Translations under genes and position numbers: made by a program
The notes under the pieces: model-generated
Databases searched by the model: none
What the model was told of the DNA's origin: nothing
The model's input: only the letters and a program-made list of their open reading frames with translations
Part shown: in pieces, positions 17,435-26,391 of the stretch
How the letters are laid out: each line of letters begins with the position of its first letter
How positions within the stretch are numbered: the first letter of the stretch is position 1
Assembly: GCA_031539345.1 (NCBI GenBank)
Contig: JAVKMO010000024.1
Span: forward strand, 37,453 to 101,452
Direction: 5' to 3'
DNA from: JAVKMO01 sp031539345
Lineage (GTDB): Bacteria > Bacteroidota > Bacteroidia > Chitinophagales > Chitinophagaceae
DNA: 64,000 nt

Positions 17435-17959
17435 TTATTCTGAGCGTTCTTTGTGTTTGTTAAATTTTTGCATCATGATAGATTCTTGCATCATGTGCTT
17501 AAATTCTTTTTCTGCTTTAAACAAGGTATTGGTTTTGTCGGCGTTCATAATTTTATCAAACTTCTGCTTATACCTTTTGCGTATGTCTAACACTTTTTCA
17601 TCTTTTTCTATTTCGTTTGTTTCGTCTTTTGTTTTCTTTAATTCTTCAACATATTCATTGTAAACAGGCCAAAACGTTTCGCTTTCAGCAACTTTTAAAT
17701 CTAACTTAGAACTTAAAAAAGCAATTTTAAGGGATTGAATTTTTGAGTGTTGTTTTTCATCTCCTTGTGCATTTTCTTGCCTGTCTTCAGCCAACATCGT
17801 GTGTATAATATTGGCATAAAAATACTGCAACTTGTCAAAGTCTATTTGTGTTGCAATTTCTTTATCCTCAACGTCTAAGATTATTTTTTCTTGTTGAGAA
17901 AATACAGAAATCGCGAACAGGCAATAAAATAAAATAAAAGAGGCGTATTTTTTTTTCAT
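17435..17959 (-). CDS. Spy-like periplasmic sensor of ECF sigma factor
   Basis: 174 residues with a signal peptide (1-21, ending SVFSQQ) followed by a highly charged all-helical domain. The block FLSSKLDLKVAESETFWPVYNEY matches the pattern of Bacteroidota proteins annotated as sensor of ECF-type sigma factor, which resemble Spy/CpxP. It is the third gene of a minus-strand set: sigma factor, membrane protein, sensor. It probably monitors envelope stress in the periplasm. Family assignment rests on the helical pattern and the gene order. Confidence 0.7.
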   Translation of the reverse strand: MKKKYASFILFYCLFAISVFSQQEKIILDVEDKEIATQIDFDKLQYFYANIIHTMLAEDRQENAQGDEKQHSKIQSLKIAFLSSKLDLKVAESETFWPVYNEYVEELKKTKDETNEIEKDEKVLDIRKRYKQKFDKIMNADKTNTLFKAEKEFKHMMQESIMMQKFNKHKERSE

Positions 17960-17993
17960 ATAAAGGATTAAAAATTAAAATATAAAAATAAAC

Positions 17994-18548
17994 TTATTGT
18001 GTATTATCAAGTAAAAGTTGCAGGGTTGTTGAATAAACATCATTTTCATTAGCCGTTAATACAATATCATGGTCGCCTTGATATAAGTCTTCATTGTTTT
18101 CTAAATACGTTTTTAAATTGACTTGGTCAATATTTCGCAATTCGCTTACAATTTGTTCACGGCTCATGGCTTCAATTCTGTTAGAATTTTTGGTTGATAA
18201 AAAGTAGCTACCCGTAAGTACAACAAAGCAAGCTACGGCAGCAATATTGCCATATTTCTTGAGGTTCAACGGCTTTAAAAACTTAATTTTTTGAGATTTT
18301 TCAGTTTGTACTTTTGCAATAATCTGTGAAGGCAATTGTTCAAAATAACCATTCGGAACAGTATAAGGATGTCCAATTTTTGACTTTAATAAAGAAGGCA
18401 TTTTTTGAAACTCTTCGTTCATCTGTTCATTTTGTTGTTGTTGAACAAGGGTTAACATATTCTTTGAAAACGCTTTAAAATAAGCGTCATTGACTTTGAA
18501 TGGGACTGCTATTTTAGGTTCGAGTAAATTTTTCTTGTTCATATTCAA
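17994..18548 (-). CDS. Probable anti-sigma factor, single-pass membrane protein
   Basis: 184 residues with one transmembrane helix near residues 100-117 (NIAAVACFVVLTGSYFLS). The N-terminal part is soluble and carries two similar segments, PFKVNDAYF and PYTVPNGYFEQLP, a pattern common in Bacteroidota proteins beside ECF sigma factors. It lacks a visible zinc anti-sigma (ZAS) His/Cys motif. Position directly after the sigma gene (21 nt) supports an anti-sigma role, but that is inference. Confidence 0.65.
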   Translation of the reverse strand: MNMNKKNLLEPKIAVPFKVNDAYFKAFSKNMLTLVQQQQNEQMNEEFQKMPSLLKSKIGHPYTVPNGYFEQLPSQIIAKVQTEKSQKIKFLKPLNLKKYGNIAAVACFVVLTGSYFLSTKNSNRIEAMSREQIVSELRNIDQVNLKTYLENNEDLYQGDHDIVLTANENDVYSTTLQLLLDNTQ

Positions 18549-18569
18549 CGTGTTGTTTTTATTTGAGAG

Positions 18570-19130
18570 TTAGTCGTTCATGGTTTGTTTAATGTAGTCT
18601 TCTATTTTATTGGCGGCATGAAAATAACTTGCTTTTAATGCTCCAACAGACGTATCTAAAATACTTGCCATTTCTTCGTAGGGCATTTCATCAAAATAAC
18701 GCAGATTAAAAACCGTTCGTTGTTTTGGCGGTAGCTGTTGAATAGCTAATTGCAACCTCCATTCCAATTTTTGTGCGTCAAAATTTTCATCTGCTCGTAT
18801 GGTATTTTCTAAAAAATCTTGCTTGTCTTCAAAAGATACTTGGTTACGTCTTTTTTGTTTTTCTAAAACTTTTAAACATTCATTTGTTGCAATGCGATAC
18901 ATCCATGTATAAATCTGGGCTTCTTCTCTAAAATTTTCTAACCCTAACCATACATTCAAAAAAGAATCTTGCAATACATCATTTGCTAAATCATGCGTAA
19001 TCACCATCTTGCGAATATGCCAATACAAGCGTTCTTGATATTTTTGAACAATTTTTTCGTATGCCTTTTCTTTTGTTTTAGGCTCTCTAAACATTGTCAT
19101 CAGCACTTTATCTTCTTCTATTGACGTCAT
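18570..19130 (-). CDS. ECF RNA polymerase sigma factor
   Basis: 186 residues. Sigma region 2 spans about residues 25-95 (YQERLYWHIRKMV, DLANDVLQDSFLNVW, TWMYRIATNECL). Region 4 spans about 125-180 (LQLAIQQLPPKQRTVFNLRYF, then the helix-turn-helix MPYEEMASILDTSVGALKASY). There is no region 3, as usual for ECF factors. It heads a three-gene set with a membrane protein and a Spy-like sensor, so it likely drives an envelope-stress regulon and its own operon. The ATG at 19130 is the only sensible start. Confidence 0.93.
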   Translation of the reverse strand: MTSIEEDKVLMTMFREPKTKEKAYEKIVQKYQERLYWHIRKMVITHDLANDVLQDSFLNVWLGLENFREEAQIYTWMYRIATNECLKVLEKQKRRNQVSFEDKQDFLENTIRADENFDAQKLEWRLQLAIQQLPPKQRTVFNLRYFDEMPYEEMASILDTSVGALKASYFHAANKIEDYIKQTMND

Positions 19131-19235
19131 ATTGTGTGCGTTTAGATTTTTTACAATCAGGTTAAAGTGTTTTTATTTAATTTTGGTCTTCAGAGTTTGC
19201 AAGGAATAAAAAGTTTAATTCGCTCTCTAAAAAAA

Positions 19236-20024
19236 ATGTCTCTTTTTATGTTTTTTCTTTTTTTTTCGCTTGCGTTCACAGTTTGTCAGCAAGAACAAAG
19301 GGTTTTTAACAACGACAGTATTCGCACAATAATCAGCACACAATACAAAGGAAAATTACAGGAATTTCAAAAAAGTACGCTAAGAAAAATTCCAACTTCA
19401 AAACAAGAAATTTATATCAGTATCGATTTGTGCGATGGCAATTCGTCGTCTTTTGATTTTGTTTTATTTCGTTATTTAGAGCAAAACAACATACCAGCGA
19501 TTGTTTTTCCAAGCCTACAATGGATCAATACCAATCCTTTACTTTTTAAATCTTTGATTAAAAACAAATTGTTGTCTTTTCAACATCACGGCAATAAGCA
19601 TCTTGTACCGAGTGTTCAAAAAGATAAAGTTTTTGGCATTCCTTGTGTTAAAACAAGCGACGAATTAATGAGTGAGTTAATTGATCCGCTAAATGTGTTT
19701 TATCGTTATACGGGTCGATATCCTCGTTTATATAGACCGCCAACTATTTATCATGACAGCTTGACCATTACCATTTGCAAAGCCTTGGGAATGCAAGTTG
19801 TTGGCTATACTGGAAGCTCTTATACGCCGATAAGAAACGAAAAAAATAACCTTCAAACAGCCGCCCAATTGATGAAAAAAATTTCAGATGGTGCATTGTT
19901 TATTTTTCACGGCAATCACCCTAAGTGGAACGAAATAGAAGTGTTGAAACCGTTGATTGAAGAGGCAAAAAAAAGAGGTTATAGCATAGGACAATATTGT
20001 CCATCACCAGATGGCGTGAAATAA
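19236..20024 (+). CDS. Exported polysaccharide deacetylase-family (NodB) protein
   Basis: 262 residues from the ATG at 19236, with a hydrophobic signal segment (MSLFMFFLFFSLAFTV) before Cys-Gln-Gln. The Cys could be lipidated, but the preceding Val is not a good lipobox residue. NodB-type motifs: ISIDLCDG with the metal/base Asp, HHGNKH giving the H-x3-H metal pair, RLYRPPT, and FIFHGNHP. It should remove acyl groups from an envelope polysaccharide; the target is unknown. A GTG at 19167 would add 23 residues and hide the signal peptide, so it is rejected. Confidence 0.8.
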   Translation: MSLFMFFLFFSLAFTVCQQEQRVFNNDSIRTIISTQYKGKLQEFQKSTLRKIPTSKQEIYISIDLCDGNSSSFDFVLFRYLEQNNIPAIVFPSLQWINTNPLLFKSLIKNKLLSFQHHGNKHLVPSVQKDKVFGIPCVKTSDELMSELIDPLNVFYRYTGRYPRLYRPPTIYHDSLTITICKALGMQVVGYTGSSYTPIRNEKNNLQTAAQLMKKISDGALFIFHGNHPKWNEIEVLKPLIEEAKKRGYSIGQYCPSPDGVK

Positions 20025-20049
20025 AAACACGCATTTTTTTTCTATTCAA

Positions 20050-20529
20050 ATGGCAGCGATGAATACACAACAAGAAGTCAAAATTTATACAGACGGAGCT
20101 TGTTCTGGAAATCCTGGCAAAGGCGGACTGGGCATTGTTTTAACGTATGGAAGTGTAGAAAAGGAACTTTCTTTTGGTTATCAATACACCACAAATAATC
20201 GCATGGAATTGTTAGCCGTAATTATCGCTTTAGAACATTTAACAAAACTCAACCTGCTGATTAGTGTTTTTTCAGACAGTAAATATGTTGTTGATGCGAT
20301 AGAAAAAAAGTGGTTGGAAAAATGGTTAAAGACTAATTTCAATAACAATAAAATCAAAAACAAAGATTTGTGGTTACGTTACCAAGCATTATCATTACAA
20401 CATCAAATTCGATTTGTTTGGGTAAAAGGACATGCTTCAAATGCGTTGAATAACCGCTGTGACGCACTTGCCGTAAAAGCATATCAACAAAAAAATTTAT
20501 TGCTCGATGACGGATTTGTTTCATCTTAG
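20050..20529 (+). CDS. rnhA: Ribonuclease HI
   Basis: Cleaves the RNA strand of RNA-DNA hybrids. 159 residues. The catalytic carboxylates are Asp15 in TDGACSGNPG, Glu53 in NNRMELLAV, Asp76 in FSDSKYV, and the Asp in NNRCDALA near the C-terminus; WVKGHA is also present. An alternative start at the second Met (20059) would shorten it by three residues. It lies 25 nt after the deacetylase gene and 24 nt before the peptidase gene. Confidence 0.95.
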   Translation: MAAMNTQQEVKIYTDGACSGNPGKGGLGIVLTYGSVEKELSFGYQYTTNNRMELLAVIIALEHLTKLNLLISVFSDSKYVVDAIEKKWLEKWLKTNFNNNKIKNKDLWLRYQALSLQHQIRFVWVKGHASNALNNRCDALAVKAYQQKNLLLDDGFVSS

Positions 20530-20553
20530 TTTTTTGTTTTTTATTTTTTCAAT

Positions 20554-21822
20554 ATGGGTAACGCACTTTATATGGAAAACCGCAAGCGGTTTATTCAGCA
20601 ATTAGAAGTTAATTCGATTGCCATTTTTATTTCTAATGCAGAAATTCCCTCTAACGGAGATGACATTTATCCGTATAAACAAAACAGTGATTTGTTGTGG
20701 CTTTGCGGTATAGAACAACCCGATACGTTTTATGTTGTCATCAAAACAAAAAAGAAAACTGAAGAGTTTTTGTTTATCAAAAAAAGTAACCCCGCAAAAG
20801 AAATTTGGGACGGCAAATTTATCACACAACAAGAAGCCAAAGCCCTTACAGGAATTGATACTGTTTTATTTGCAGACGATTTTTTTTCGTTTTTACAATT
20901 ACGCATCAATGCCTTAACAACCATTTATTTGAACACGAACGAAAACGACAGAAAAAATGGACATACACAAAATGAAATGTATTTGTTCATCGAAAAAATA
21001 AAACAACTTTATCCTTTGCATCAATACAAACGTTCGGCAGAAATTTTAAAATATACAAGAGCAATCAAAACAAAATATGAATTGGAGCGTATTTCACAAG
21101 CAATAGAAGTTACGAATTTGGCTTTTCAAACGATGCTACAAAAGGTTCGTGTCAATTGTTTTGAATATGAAATTGAAGCCCATTTAATTCACCAGTTTTT
21201 ATTAAACAAAAGTACTGGTTTTGCTTTTTCCCCTATCGTTGCTTCTGGCGACAATGCTCGTATTTTACATTATATCAGCAATGCTGAACAATGCAAAAAC
21301 GGCGATATGGTTTTGTTAGATTTTGGTGCAACATTTCAACATTATCATGCTGACATAACGAGAACTTTTCCCATCAACGGCACATTTACAAAGCGTCAGA
21401 AAGAAGTTTACAATGCATGTTTACATCTACACAAATATGCGACGGCATTACTTCAGCCGAATGTTTTGCTTTCAACATATACCGAAGAAGTTGGGAAAGA
21501 AGCAACGAAAGTTTTTTTGAAAATAGGGTTGCTCTCAACAACTGACATTAAAAATGAAGACAAAAAAAATCCTGCCTACAGAAAATATTTGTATCACGGC
21601 ATCTCTCATCATTTGGGTTTAGATGTGCATGATTTCGCAGACAGAGAACAACCTTTGCAAGTGGGCATGGTTCTTACTGTTGAGCCTGGCATTTATATTC
21701 AAGAAGAAAAAATGGGCATACGATTAGAAAATAATGTAGTCATTACAAAAAATGGAAATACAAATTTGTCCAAACAAATTCCAATAGAAATCAACGATAT
21801 TGAAAAATTGATGAAGCGGTAG
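20554..21822 (+). CDS. pepP: Xaa-Pro aminopeptidase (M24B)
   Basis: Dinuclear metal peptidase removing N-terminal residues that precede proline. 422 residues: an N-terminal creatinase-like domain (1 to about 160), then the pita-bread catalytic domain. Metal ligands are visible in LLDFGATFQHYHADITRTFP (two Asp), the HGISHHLGLDVHD block (His), VLTVEPGIYI (Glu) and MGIRLENNVV (Glu). There is no signal peptide. The gene symbol is by family; Bacteroidota may carry more than one paralogue. Confidence 0.9.
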   Translation: MGNALYMENRKRFIQQLEVNSIAIFISNAEIPSNGDDIYPYKQNSDLLWLCGIEQPDTFYVVIKTKKKTEEFLFIKKSNPAKEIWDGKFITQQEAKALTGIDTVLFADDFFSFLQLRINALTTIYLNTNENDRKNGHTQNEMYLFIEKIKQLYPLHQYKRSAEILKYTRAIKTKYELERISQAIEVTNLAFQTMLQKVRVNCFEYEIEAHLIHQFLLNKSTGFAFSPIVASGDNARILHYISNAEQCKNGDMVLLDFGATFQHYHADITRTFPINGTFTKRQKEVYNACLHLHKYATALLQPNVLLSTYTEEVGKEATKVFLKIGLLSTTDIKNEDKKNPAYRKYLYHGISHHLGLDVHDFADREQPLQVGMVLTVEPGIYIQEEKMGIRLENNVVITKNGNTNLSKQIPIEINDIEKLMKR

Positions 21823-21957
21823 TTGTATGAAGTGATTGAACATATTGATGCTTGTTTTACGTAAAGGAGGATTGCTTCTTTTTTATTTTTGTTTTAATTT
21901 CAAAAAACAATAACTTCATAGCACTTCATTACCTTCTATTTTAATTCTATTTACAGC

Positions 21958-24264
21958 GTGGCAAAAAAAGCAAGCACAACAAAAAACACAAAAAACACAT
22001 CACAAGACCGAACCGATATTGGCAAAGGCAATGCAGAGCATTTGTCCTCAAACAGTCAATATTCAGAGAGCCTTTTATTAGACCGTTTGAATCATTTTTT
22101 TGGTTTCAATAAATTTAAAGAAAGTCAGCTACAAGTTATTCAAAGTATTTTAGACAATAAAGATGTTTTTGTGATTATGCCAACTGGCGGGGGTAAAAGT
22201 TTATGTTATCAACTCCCTGCTTTAGTTTCTGAAGGCTGTGCAATTATTGTTTCTCCTCTGATTGCGTTGATGAAAAATCAAGTTGATTTGATTCGTAGTT
22301 ATAGTAACCATGATAGTATCGCCCACTTTTTAAATTCCTCACTCAACAAAACGCAAGAGCGAGAAGTGTTTGATGATTTAAAATCAGGCAAAACAAAAAT
22401 GCTTTATGTGGCACCCGAAACACTCACAAAAGAAGACAATGTCAAGTTTTTAAAAAACACGCCGATTTCTTTTTTTGCTGTTGATGAGGCACATTGTATT
22501 TCTGAATGGGGGCATGACTTTAGACCAGAGTTTAGAAAAATCAAAGAAACGTTTGCAAAAATTCACCCCAATAAAGCGGTCATTGCTTTGACTGCAACGG
22601 CAACATTAAAAGTGCAAAACGACATTATTAAAAACTTAGAACTTCGTGAGCCGCGCATTTTTGTGTCTTCTTTCAATAGACCGAATTTGAATTATAGCAT
22701 TGTTCCAAAAGTTACTAAAGCACAAACCATTAAATCGATTGCCAAATACATCAATCAAAACAAAGGCAAGAGTGGAATTATTTATACAACAAATAGAAAA
22801 ACAACCGAAGAGCTTGCGGAAATTTTGCAAGTCAATAATATTAAAGCCGTTGCTTATCACGCTGGCGTGGACACAAAATCTCGAAACGAAAGGCAAGATG
22901 TTTTTTTAAATGAAGACGTTCAAGTGATTGTGGCGACGATTGCATTTGGTATGGGCATTGACAAACCCGACATTCGTTTTGTTATTCACTATAACATTTC
23001 TAAATCGATAGAAAATTATTATCAAGAAACAGGCCGTTCTGGACGAGATGGATTAGAAGGGAATTGCATTTTATATTATTCCCAAAAAGACATTAACAAC
23101 ATTGAATTTTTATTAAAAGACAAATCTCTTACAGAGCGAGAAATTGCGTTGCAATTACTCCAAGAAATGATTTCATATTGCGAAACCAACGCTTGTAGAA
23201 GAAAATATTTATTGAATTATTTTGGTGAAAAATATGAGCACGAAAATTGCGGCAATTGCGACAATTGCTTATATCCAAAAGAACGCATAGAAGCAACCAA
23301 AGAAGCTGTAGTGGCACTCAATGCGATTAAGGCACTGTACGAAAAATTTGCAGCTCCATACTTGGTTCATTTTATTGCAGGCAATGCGACATCACAAATT
23401 CAAATGTATCGACATGATACGCATGCAAAATTTGGTATTGGAAAAAACAGAGACAGTAATTTTTGGAATTCTTTGATACAGCAAATGTTGATTGCTGGGT
23501 TATTAGAAAAAAATATTGAAGAGTATGGCATTGTGAAAATATCAGAAGCGGGGGCGGCATTTGCAAAAAATCCAACCAATTTTCAAATCACAATCAACAC
23601 AATTTTTGAAGAGTTTAATTCATTAGAAGAAAAAGATTTTCTCGTTGAAGAAGAAACAAAAGGCAGCGCTTTAGACGACCTTTTGCTCCAACAATTAAAA
23701 GACATTAGAAAGCAAGTTGCCACAAAAAATCAATTGCCGCCGTCTATCATTTTTTCAGAAAATTCTTTAATAGAAATGGCCACCATGTATCCAACAAGCA
23801 TGGAAGAATTAGAAAAAATTCAAGGCATTAGTAAAGGAAAAGGATTGCGATATGGCATTAAATTTGTCGAACACATTAAACAATATGTTGAAGAAAATGA
23901 CATAGAAAAACCGTCAGATTTTACGTTTAAAAATGTGGTGAGCAAAAATGCCAATAAAGTAACCATCATTCAAAGCATCGACAAAAAAATACCTTTTATC
24001 AACATTGCGAAAAGCAAAGAAATGAATCAAAAAGAACTGATAGAAGAACTAGAAAGCATTGTAAATAGTGGAACAAAAATCAATATTGATTATGCTATTA
24101 AAGAATTTGCTGATGCAGATTCTGTCAAAGAAGTATTTGCTTATTTTAAAGAACAAGACAATATTGACATCGACGCGGCAGAAAAAGAATTTCGCGATCT
24201 TGATTTTACTTCAGAACAAATTCGATTACTCAAAATCAAGTTCATTTCTGATTTTGGAAATTAA
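21958..24264 (+). CDS. recQ: ATP-dependent DNA helicase RecQ
   Basis: 3'-5' DNA helicase acting in recombination and replication-fork repair. 768 residues from a GTG start. It opens with a Lys/Thr-rich tail of about 35 residues, followed by helicase motifs: Walker A MPTGGGKS, DEAH in VDEAHCISEWGHDFRP, TATAT, and motif VI QETGRSGRDG. The RQC zinc site is spread over CETNACRRKYLLNYFG and CGNCDNC. The HRDC domain lies near residues 575-650 (LEKIQGISKGKGLRYG). A further 100 residues follow it, as in other Bacteroidota RecQ proteins. It is preceded by a 135-bp gap. Confidence 0.95.
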   Translation: MAKKASTTKNTKNTSQDRTDIGKGNAEHLSSNSQYSESLLLDRLNHFFGFNKFKESQLQVIQSILDNKDVFVIMPTGGGKSLCYQLPALVSEGCAIIVSPLIALMKNQVDLIRSYSNHDSIAHFLNSSLNKTQEREVFDDLKSGKTKMLYVAPETLTKEDNVKFLKNTPISFFAVDEAHCISEWGHDFRPEFRKIKETFAKIHPNKAVIALTATATLKVQNDIIKNLELREPRIFVSSFNRPNLNYSIVPKVTKAQTIKSIAKYINQNKGKSGIIYTTNRKTTEELAEILQVNNIKAVAYHAGVDTKSRNERQDVFLNEDVQVIVATIAFGMGIDKPDIRFVIHYNISKSIENYYQETGRSGRDGLEGNCILYYSQKDINNIEFLLKDKSLTEREIALQLLQEMISYCETNACRRKYLLNYFGEKYEHENCGNCDNCLYPKERIEATKEAVVALNAIKALYEKFAAPYLVHFIAGNATSQIQMYRHDTHAKFGIGKNRDSNFWNSLIQQMLIAGLLEKNIEEYGIVKISEAGAAFAKNPTNFQITINTIFEEFNSLEEKDFLVEEETKGSALDDLLLQQLKDIRKQVATKNQLPPSIIFSENSLIEMATMYPTSMEELEKIQGISKGKGLRYGIKFVEHIKQYVEENDIEKPSDFTFKNVVSKNANKVTIIQSIDKKIPFINIAKSKEMNQKELIEELESIVNSGTKINIDYAIKEFADADSVKEVFAYFKEQDNIDIDAAEKEFRDLDFTSEQIRLLKIKFISDFGN

Positions 24265-24299
24265 ATTTCTCGTCATTTTTTAACAACAATCTTTTTATT

Positions 24300-25271
24300 A
24301 TGAAACAAATTATTACGCTACTTTTTTTGATTGGACTGCATTCATTTTCCCTTGCACAACAAAGTGCGTCAAAAGTATTAATGGTAAAACCTGCCAATTT
24401 TGGATACAATAATGAAACTGCCAGCTCAAATGCTTTTCAACAAAATATATCTATCAGCAATGACAGTCTTCAATCTTTGGCACTACAAGAGTTTCATCAT
24501 GTTGTAAAAACCTTGCAGACAAAAGGCATAGAAACAATAATTTTAGAAGACAGTAAAACACCGATAAAACCAGACGCTATTTTTCCAAATAATTGGGTCA
24601 GCTTCCACAGCGACGGAAGAGTTATTTTATATCCTATGGCGGCACCGAATAGACGTTTAGAACGTAGGCAAGATTTTATCCCCAATTTATACAAACAATA
24701 TACTGTAAAAGAAGTTATTGATTGGAGCATTTATGAAACAGACAATCAGTTTTTAGAAGGCACTGGAAGCATTGTATTTGACCACAATAATCAAATTGCT
24801 TTTGCTTGTGCATCACCAAGAACAAATGGGGAATTACTTACTCGTCTATCTGAAAAATTAGAATACAAACCTGTTTTATTTCATGCTATTGATGAAAAAA
24901 AAACACCCATTTATCATACAAATGTAATGATGTCTATTGGCAGCGAGTTTACAGTTGTGTGTTTGGAAAGTATTGCTGATGAAAACGAAAAAACAAGTAT
25001 TATTGATTATTTAAAAAATGGCAACAAAGAAATCATTGATATTAGCCTTGCTCAAATGAAAAATTTTGCGGGCAATATTTTAGAACTCAAGGGAACACAA
25101 ACCAAACCGCTGATTGTTCTTTCTCAACGTGCATTCAATGCTTTTTCTTCGCAACAAAAAGAACAACTCACAAAATTTGGAGAGCTTGTGCTTGTGTCTA
25201 TTCCAACGATTGAAACGGTTGGCGGTGGGGGCGTACGTTGTATGCTTACAGAAATGTTTTTAAAAAAGTAA
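24300..25271 (+). CDS. Exported arginine deiminase-fold (amidinotransferase) protein, CtlX-like
   Basis: 323 residues with a signal peptide (1-20, ending SFSLAQQ). The rest is an amidinotransferase/arginine-deiminase fold: DAIFPNNWVSFH near residue 91, the His in YHTNVMMS, and the nucleophile Cys in GGGGVRCMLTEMF near the C-terminus. The family hydrolyses guanidino or ureido groups (arginine, citrulline, dimethylarginine). CtlX-type relatives are usually cytoplasmic, so the leader peptide is notable. It ends 9 nt before mqnA; a functional link is not evident. Confidence 0.8.
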   Translation: MKQIITLLFLIGLHSFSLAQQSASKVLMVKPANFGYNNETASSNAFQQNISISNDSLQSLALQEFHHVVKTLQTKGIETIILEDSKTPIKPDAIFPNNWVSFHSDGRVILYPMAAPNRRLERRQDFIPNLYKQYTVKEVIDWSIYETDNQFLEGTGSIVFDHNNQIAFACASPRTNGELLTRLSEKLEYKPVLFHAIDEKKTPIYHTNVMMSIGSEFTVVCLESIADENEKTSIIDYLKNGNKEIIDISLAQMKNFAGNILELKGTQTKPLIVLSQRAFNAFSSQQKEQLTKFGELVLVSIPTIETVGGGGVRCMLTEMFLKK

Positions 25272-25280
25272 GCCTGCTGA

Positions 25281-26012
25281 GTGGAAAAAATCAAAATGGG
25301 CATTGTTGCCTATCTCAATACAAAACCCCTTATTCAACAAATTGAAACATTTGCAGAGCAACAAAATTGCGAACTTGTTTTTTCGTATCCCTCTCGCTTA
25401 ACGCATTTATTTCAACAACAACAAATTGATGTTGCCTTGTTGCCTGTTGCACATTTGCATCAACAAAAACACCTTTCTGTTGTTTCTGATTATTGCATTG
25501 GATGCAACGGAGAAGTTGCCTCTGTTGGGTTAATTACAAATGAACCCTTAAACAAAATTCATTCCATTTTTTTTGACCCAGAATCCACCACTTCTAATCG
25601 TTTACTCCAAATTCTTTGTGAGCAACATTGGCACATTTCACCTTTGTTTTTACATGACGCTATTGTGGATTACAACAATTTGTCGCAAGGGAGTGCGGCT
25701 TTGGTGATTGGCGACAAAGCTTTTGAACATAAACCTCACTACAAATATTATTATGATTTGGGGACAGCATGGAAAGAGATGACCAATTTGCCTTTTGTTT
25801 TTGCCACTTGGATTGCTTCAAAAAAATTACCTGAATTGTTTATTGAAGAATTCAATCTTCTACAAAAAAACAATCTCTCCAACCTTGACGCACTCATCAA
25901 ACAGCTTGACTACAAACACTATAATTTAAACACCTACTTCACAAAAAACATTTCTTATACTTTTGATGAAGAGAAAAAAAAGGCACTGGCACTTTTTTTA
26001 AACAGCTGGTAA
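25281..26012 (+). CDS. mqnA: Chorismate dehydratase, menaquinone (futalosine) pathway
   Basis: MqnA dehydrates chorismate to 3-enolpyruvylbenzoate, the entry step of the futalosine pathway to menaquinone. 243 residues. The periplasmic-binding-like fold starts MGIVAYLNTKPLI and continues with PSRLTHLFQQQQIDVALLPVA, SDYCIGCNGEVASV and FFDPESTTSNRL, all family signatures. The GTG at 25281 is used here; the ATG at 25296, just before GIVAYLN, is equally possible. mqnB and ubiX are encoded 9 kb downstream. Confidence 0.9.
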   Translation: MEKIKMGIVAYLNTKPLIQQIETFAEQQNCELVFSYPSRLTHLFQQQQIDVALLPVAHLHQQKHLSVVSDYCIGCNGEVASVGLITNEPLNKIHSIFFDPESTTSNRLLQILCEQHWHISPLFLHDAIVDYNNLSQGSAALVIGDKAFEHKPHYKYYYDLGTAWKEMTNLPFVFATWIASKKLPELFIEEFNLLQKNNLSNLDALIKQLDYKHYNLNTYFTKNISYTFDEEKKKALALFLNSW

Positions 26013-26391
26013 TTTTCATGCCATTTGTGTATTCAGCGTTTTGTTTTCTATCACATCAATTTATTTCAGCCCTGCAGAGAAAAAAAAATGATGAAATAAA
26101 AAAAAAGAATAGTTTTATTTTTAGTTGACTCAAACGTTACCATTTTTAATTTTTAACCCGTATGAACATTTTTGTTCTTCAAATACAATGTCGGTCTGAA
26201 TTAGTCGCCATACAAAAAACGCGCCTTGCTTTTTTGCGTAGTGCTAATTCGTTTGTTCCTTAAAAGCATTTTGCTTTTTCTTTCTCTGTTTTTGTAAACA
26301 GAAAATTCCCTGCTATTTTTTACAACACGGTTGATTTGCTTTTATGAAGCATATCATCTGGTATTCGTTCATTTTAATCTCATTATTTTTT
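26013..26391 (+). other. 379-bp gap with a hairpin-rich presumptive leader of the lysine module
   Basis: Non-coding stretch between mqnA and the lysine dehydrogenase-like gene. The first 150 bp are plain AT-rich DNA. Between 26164 and 26302 four separate inverted repeats follow one another and are listed as one feature below. No TAnnTTTG box was found, so the promoter is not located. Confidence 0.5.
26164..26302 (+). promoter_or_regulatory. Candidate structured leader RNA (four hairpins)
   Basis: Four perfect stems lie in series. GAACA/TGTTC (26164-26177) has a TTTT loop. A two-tier stem has GAATTAG/CTAATTC (26198-26204 with 26244-26250) enclosing CAAAAAA/TTTTTTG (26213-26219 with 26230-26236). 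AAAAGCA/TGCTTTT (26262-26278) has a 3-nt loop and is terminator-like. TCTGTTT/AAACAGA (26285-26302) comes last. It ends 90 bp before the ATG of the lysine dehydrogenase-like gene. The arms are seen; an RNA function is inferred. It does not resemble the known lysine riboswitch. Confidence 0.4.

Noticed and set aside
21863..21870. AAAGGAGG, a strong Shine-Dalgarno-like site
   Set aside because: No gene starts within range; Bacteroidota seldom use such sites, and recQ begins almost 90 bp later.
21884..21891. TATTTTTG as a recQ promoter
   Set aside because: No TTG at a suitable distance upstream; the T-rich run makes a chance match likely.
26013..26391. Lysine riboswitch upstream of the lysine module
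   Set aside because: The gap lacks the long five-helix layout and consensus of the L box; hairpins are short and of a different arrangement.
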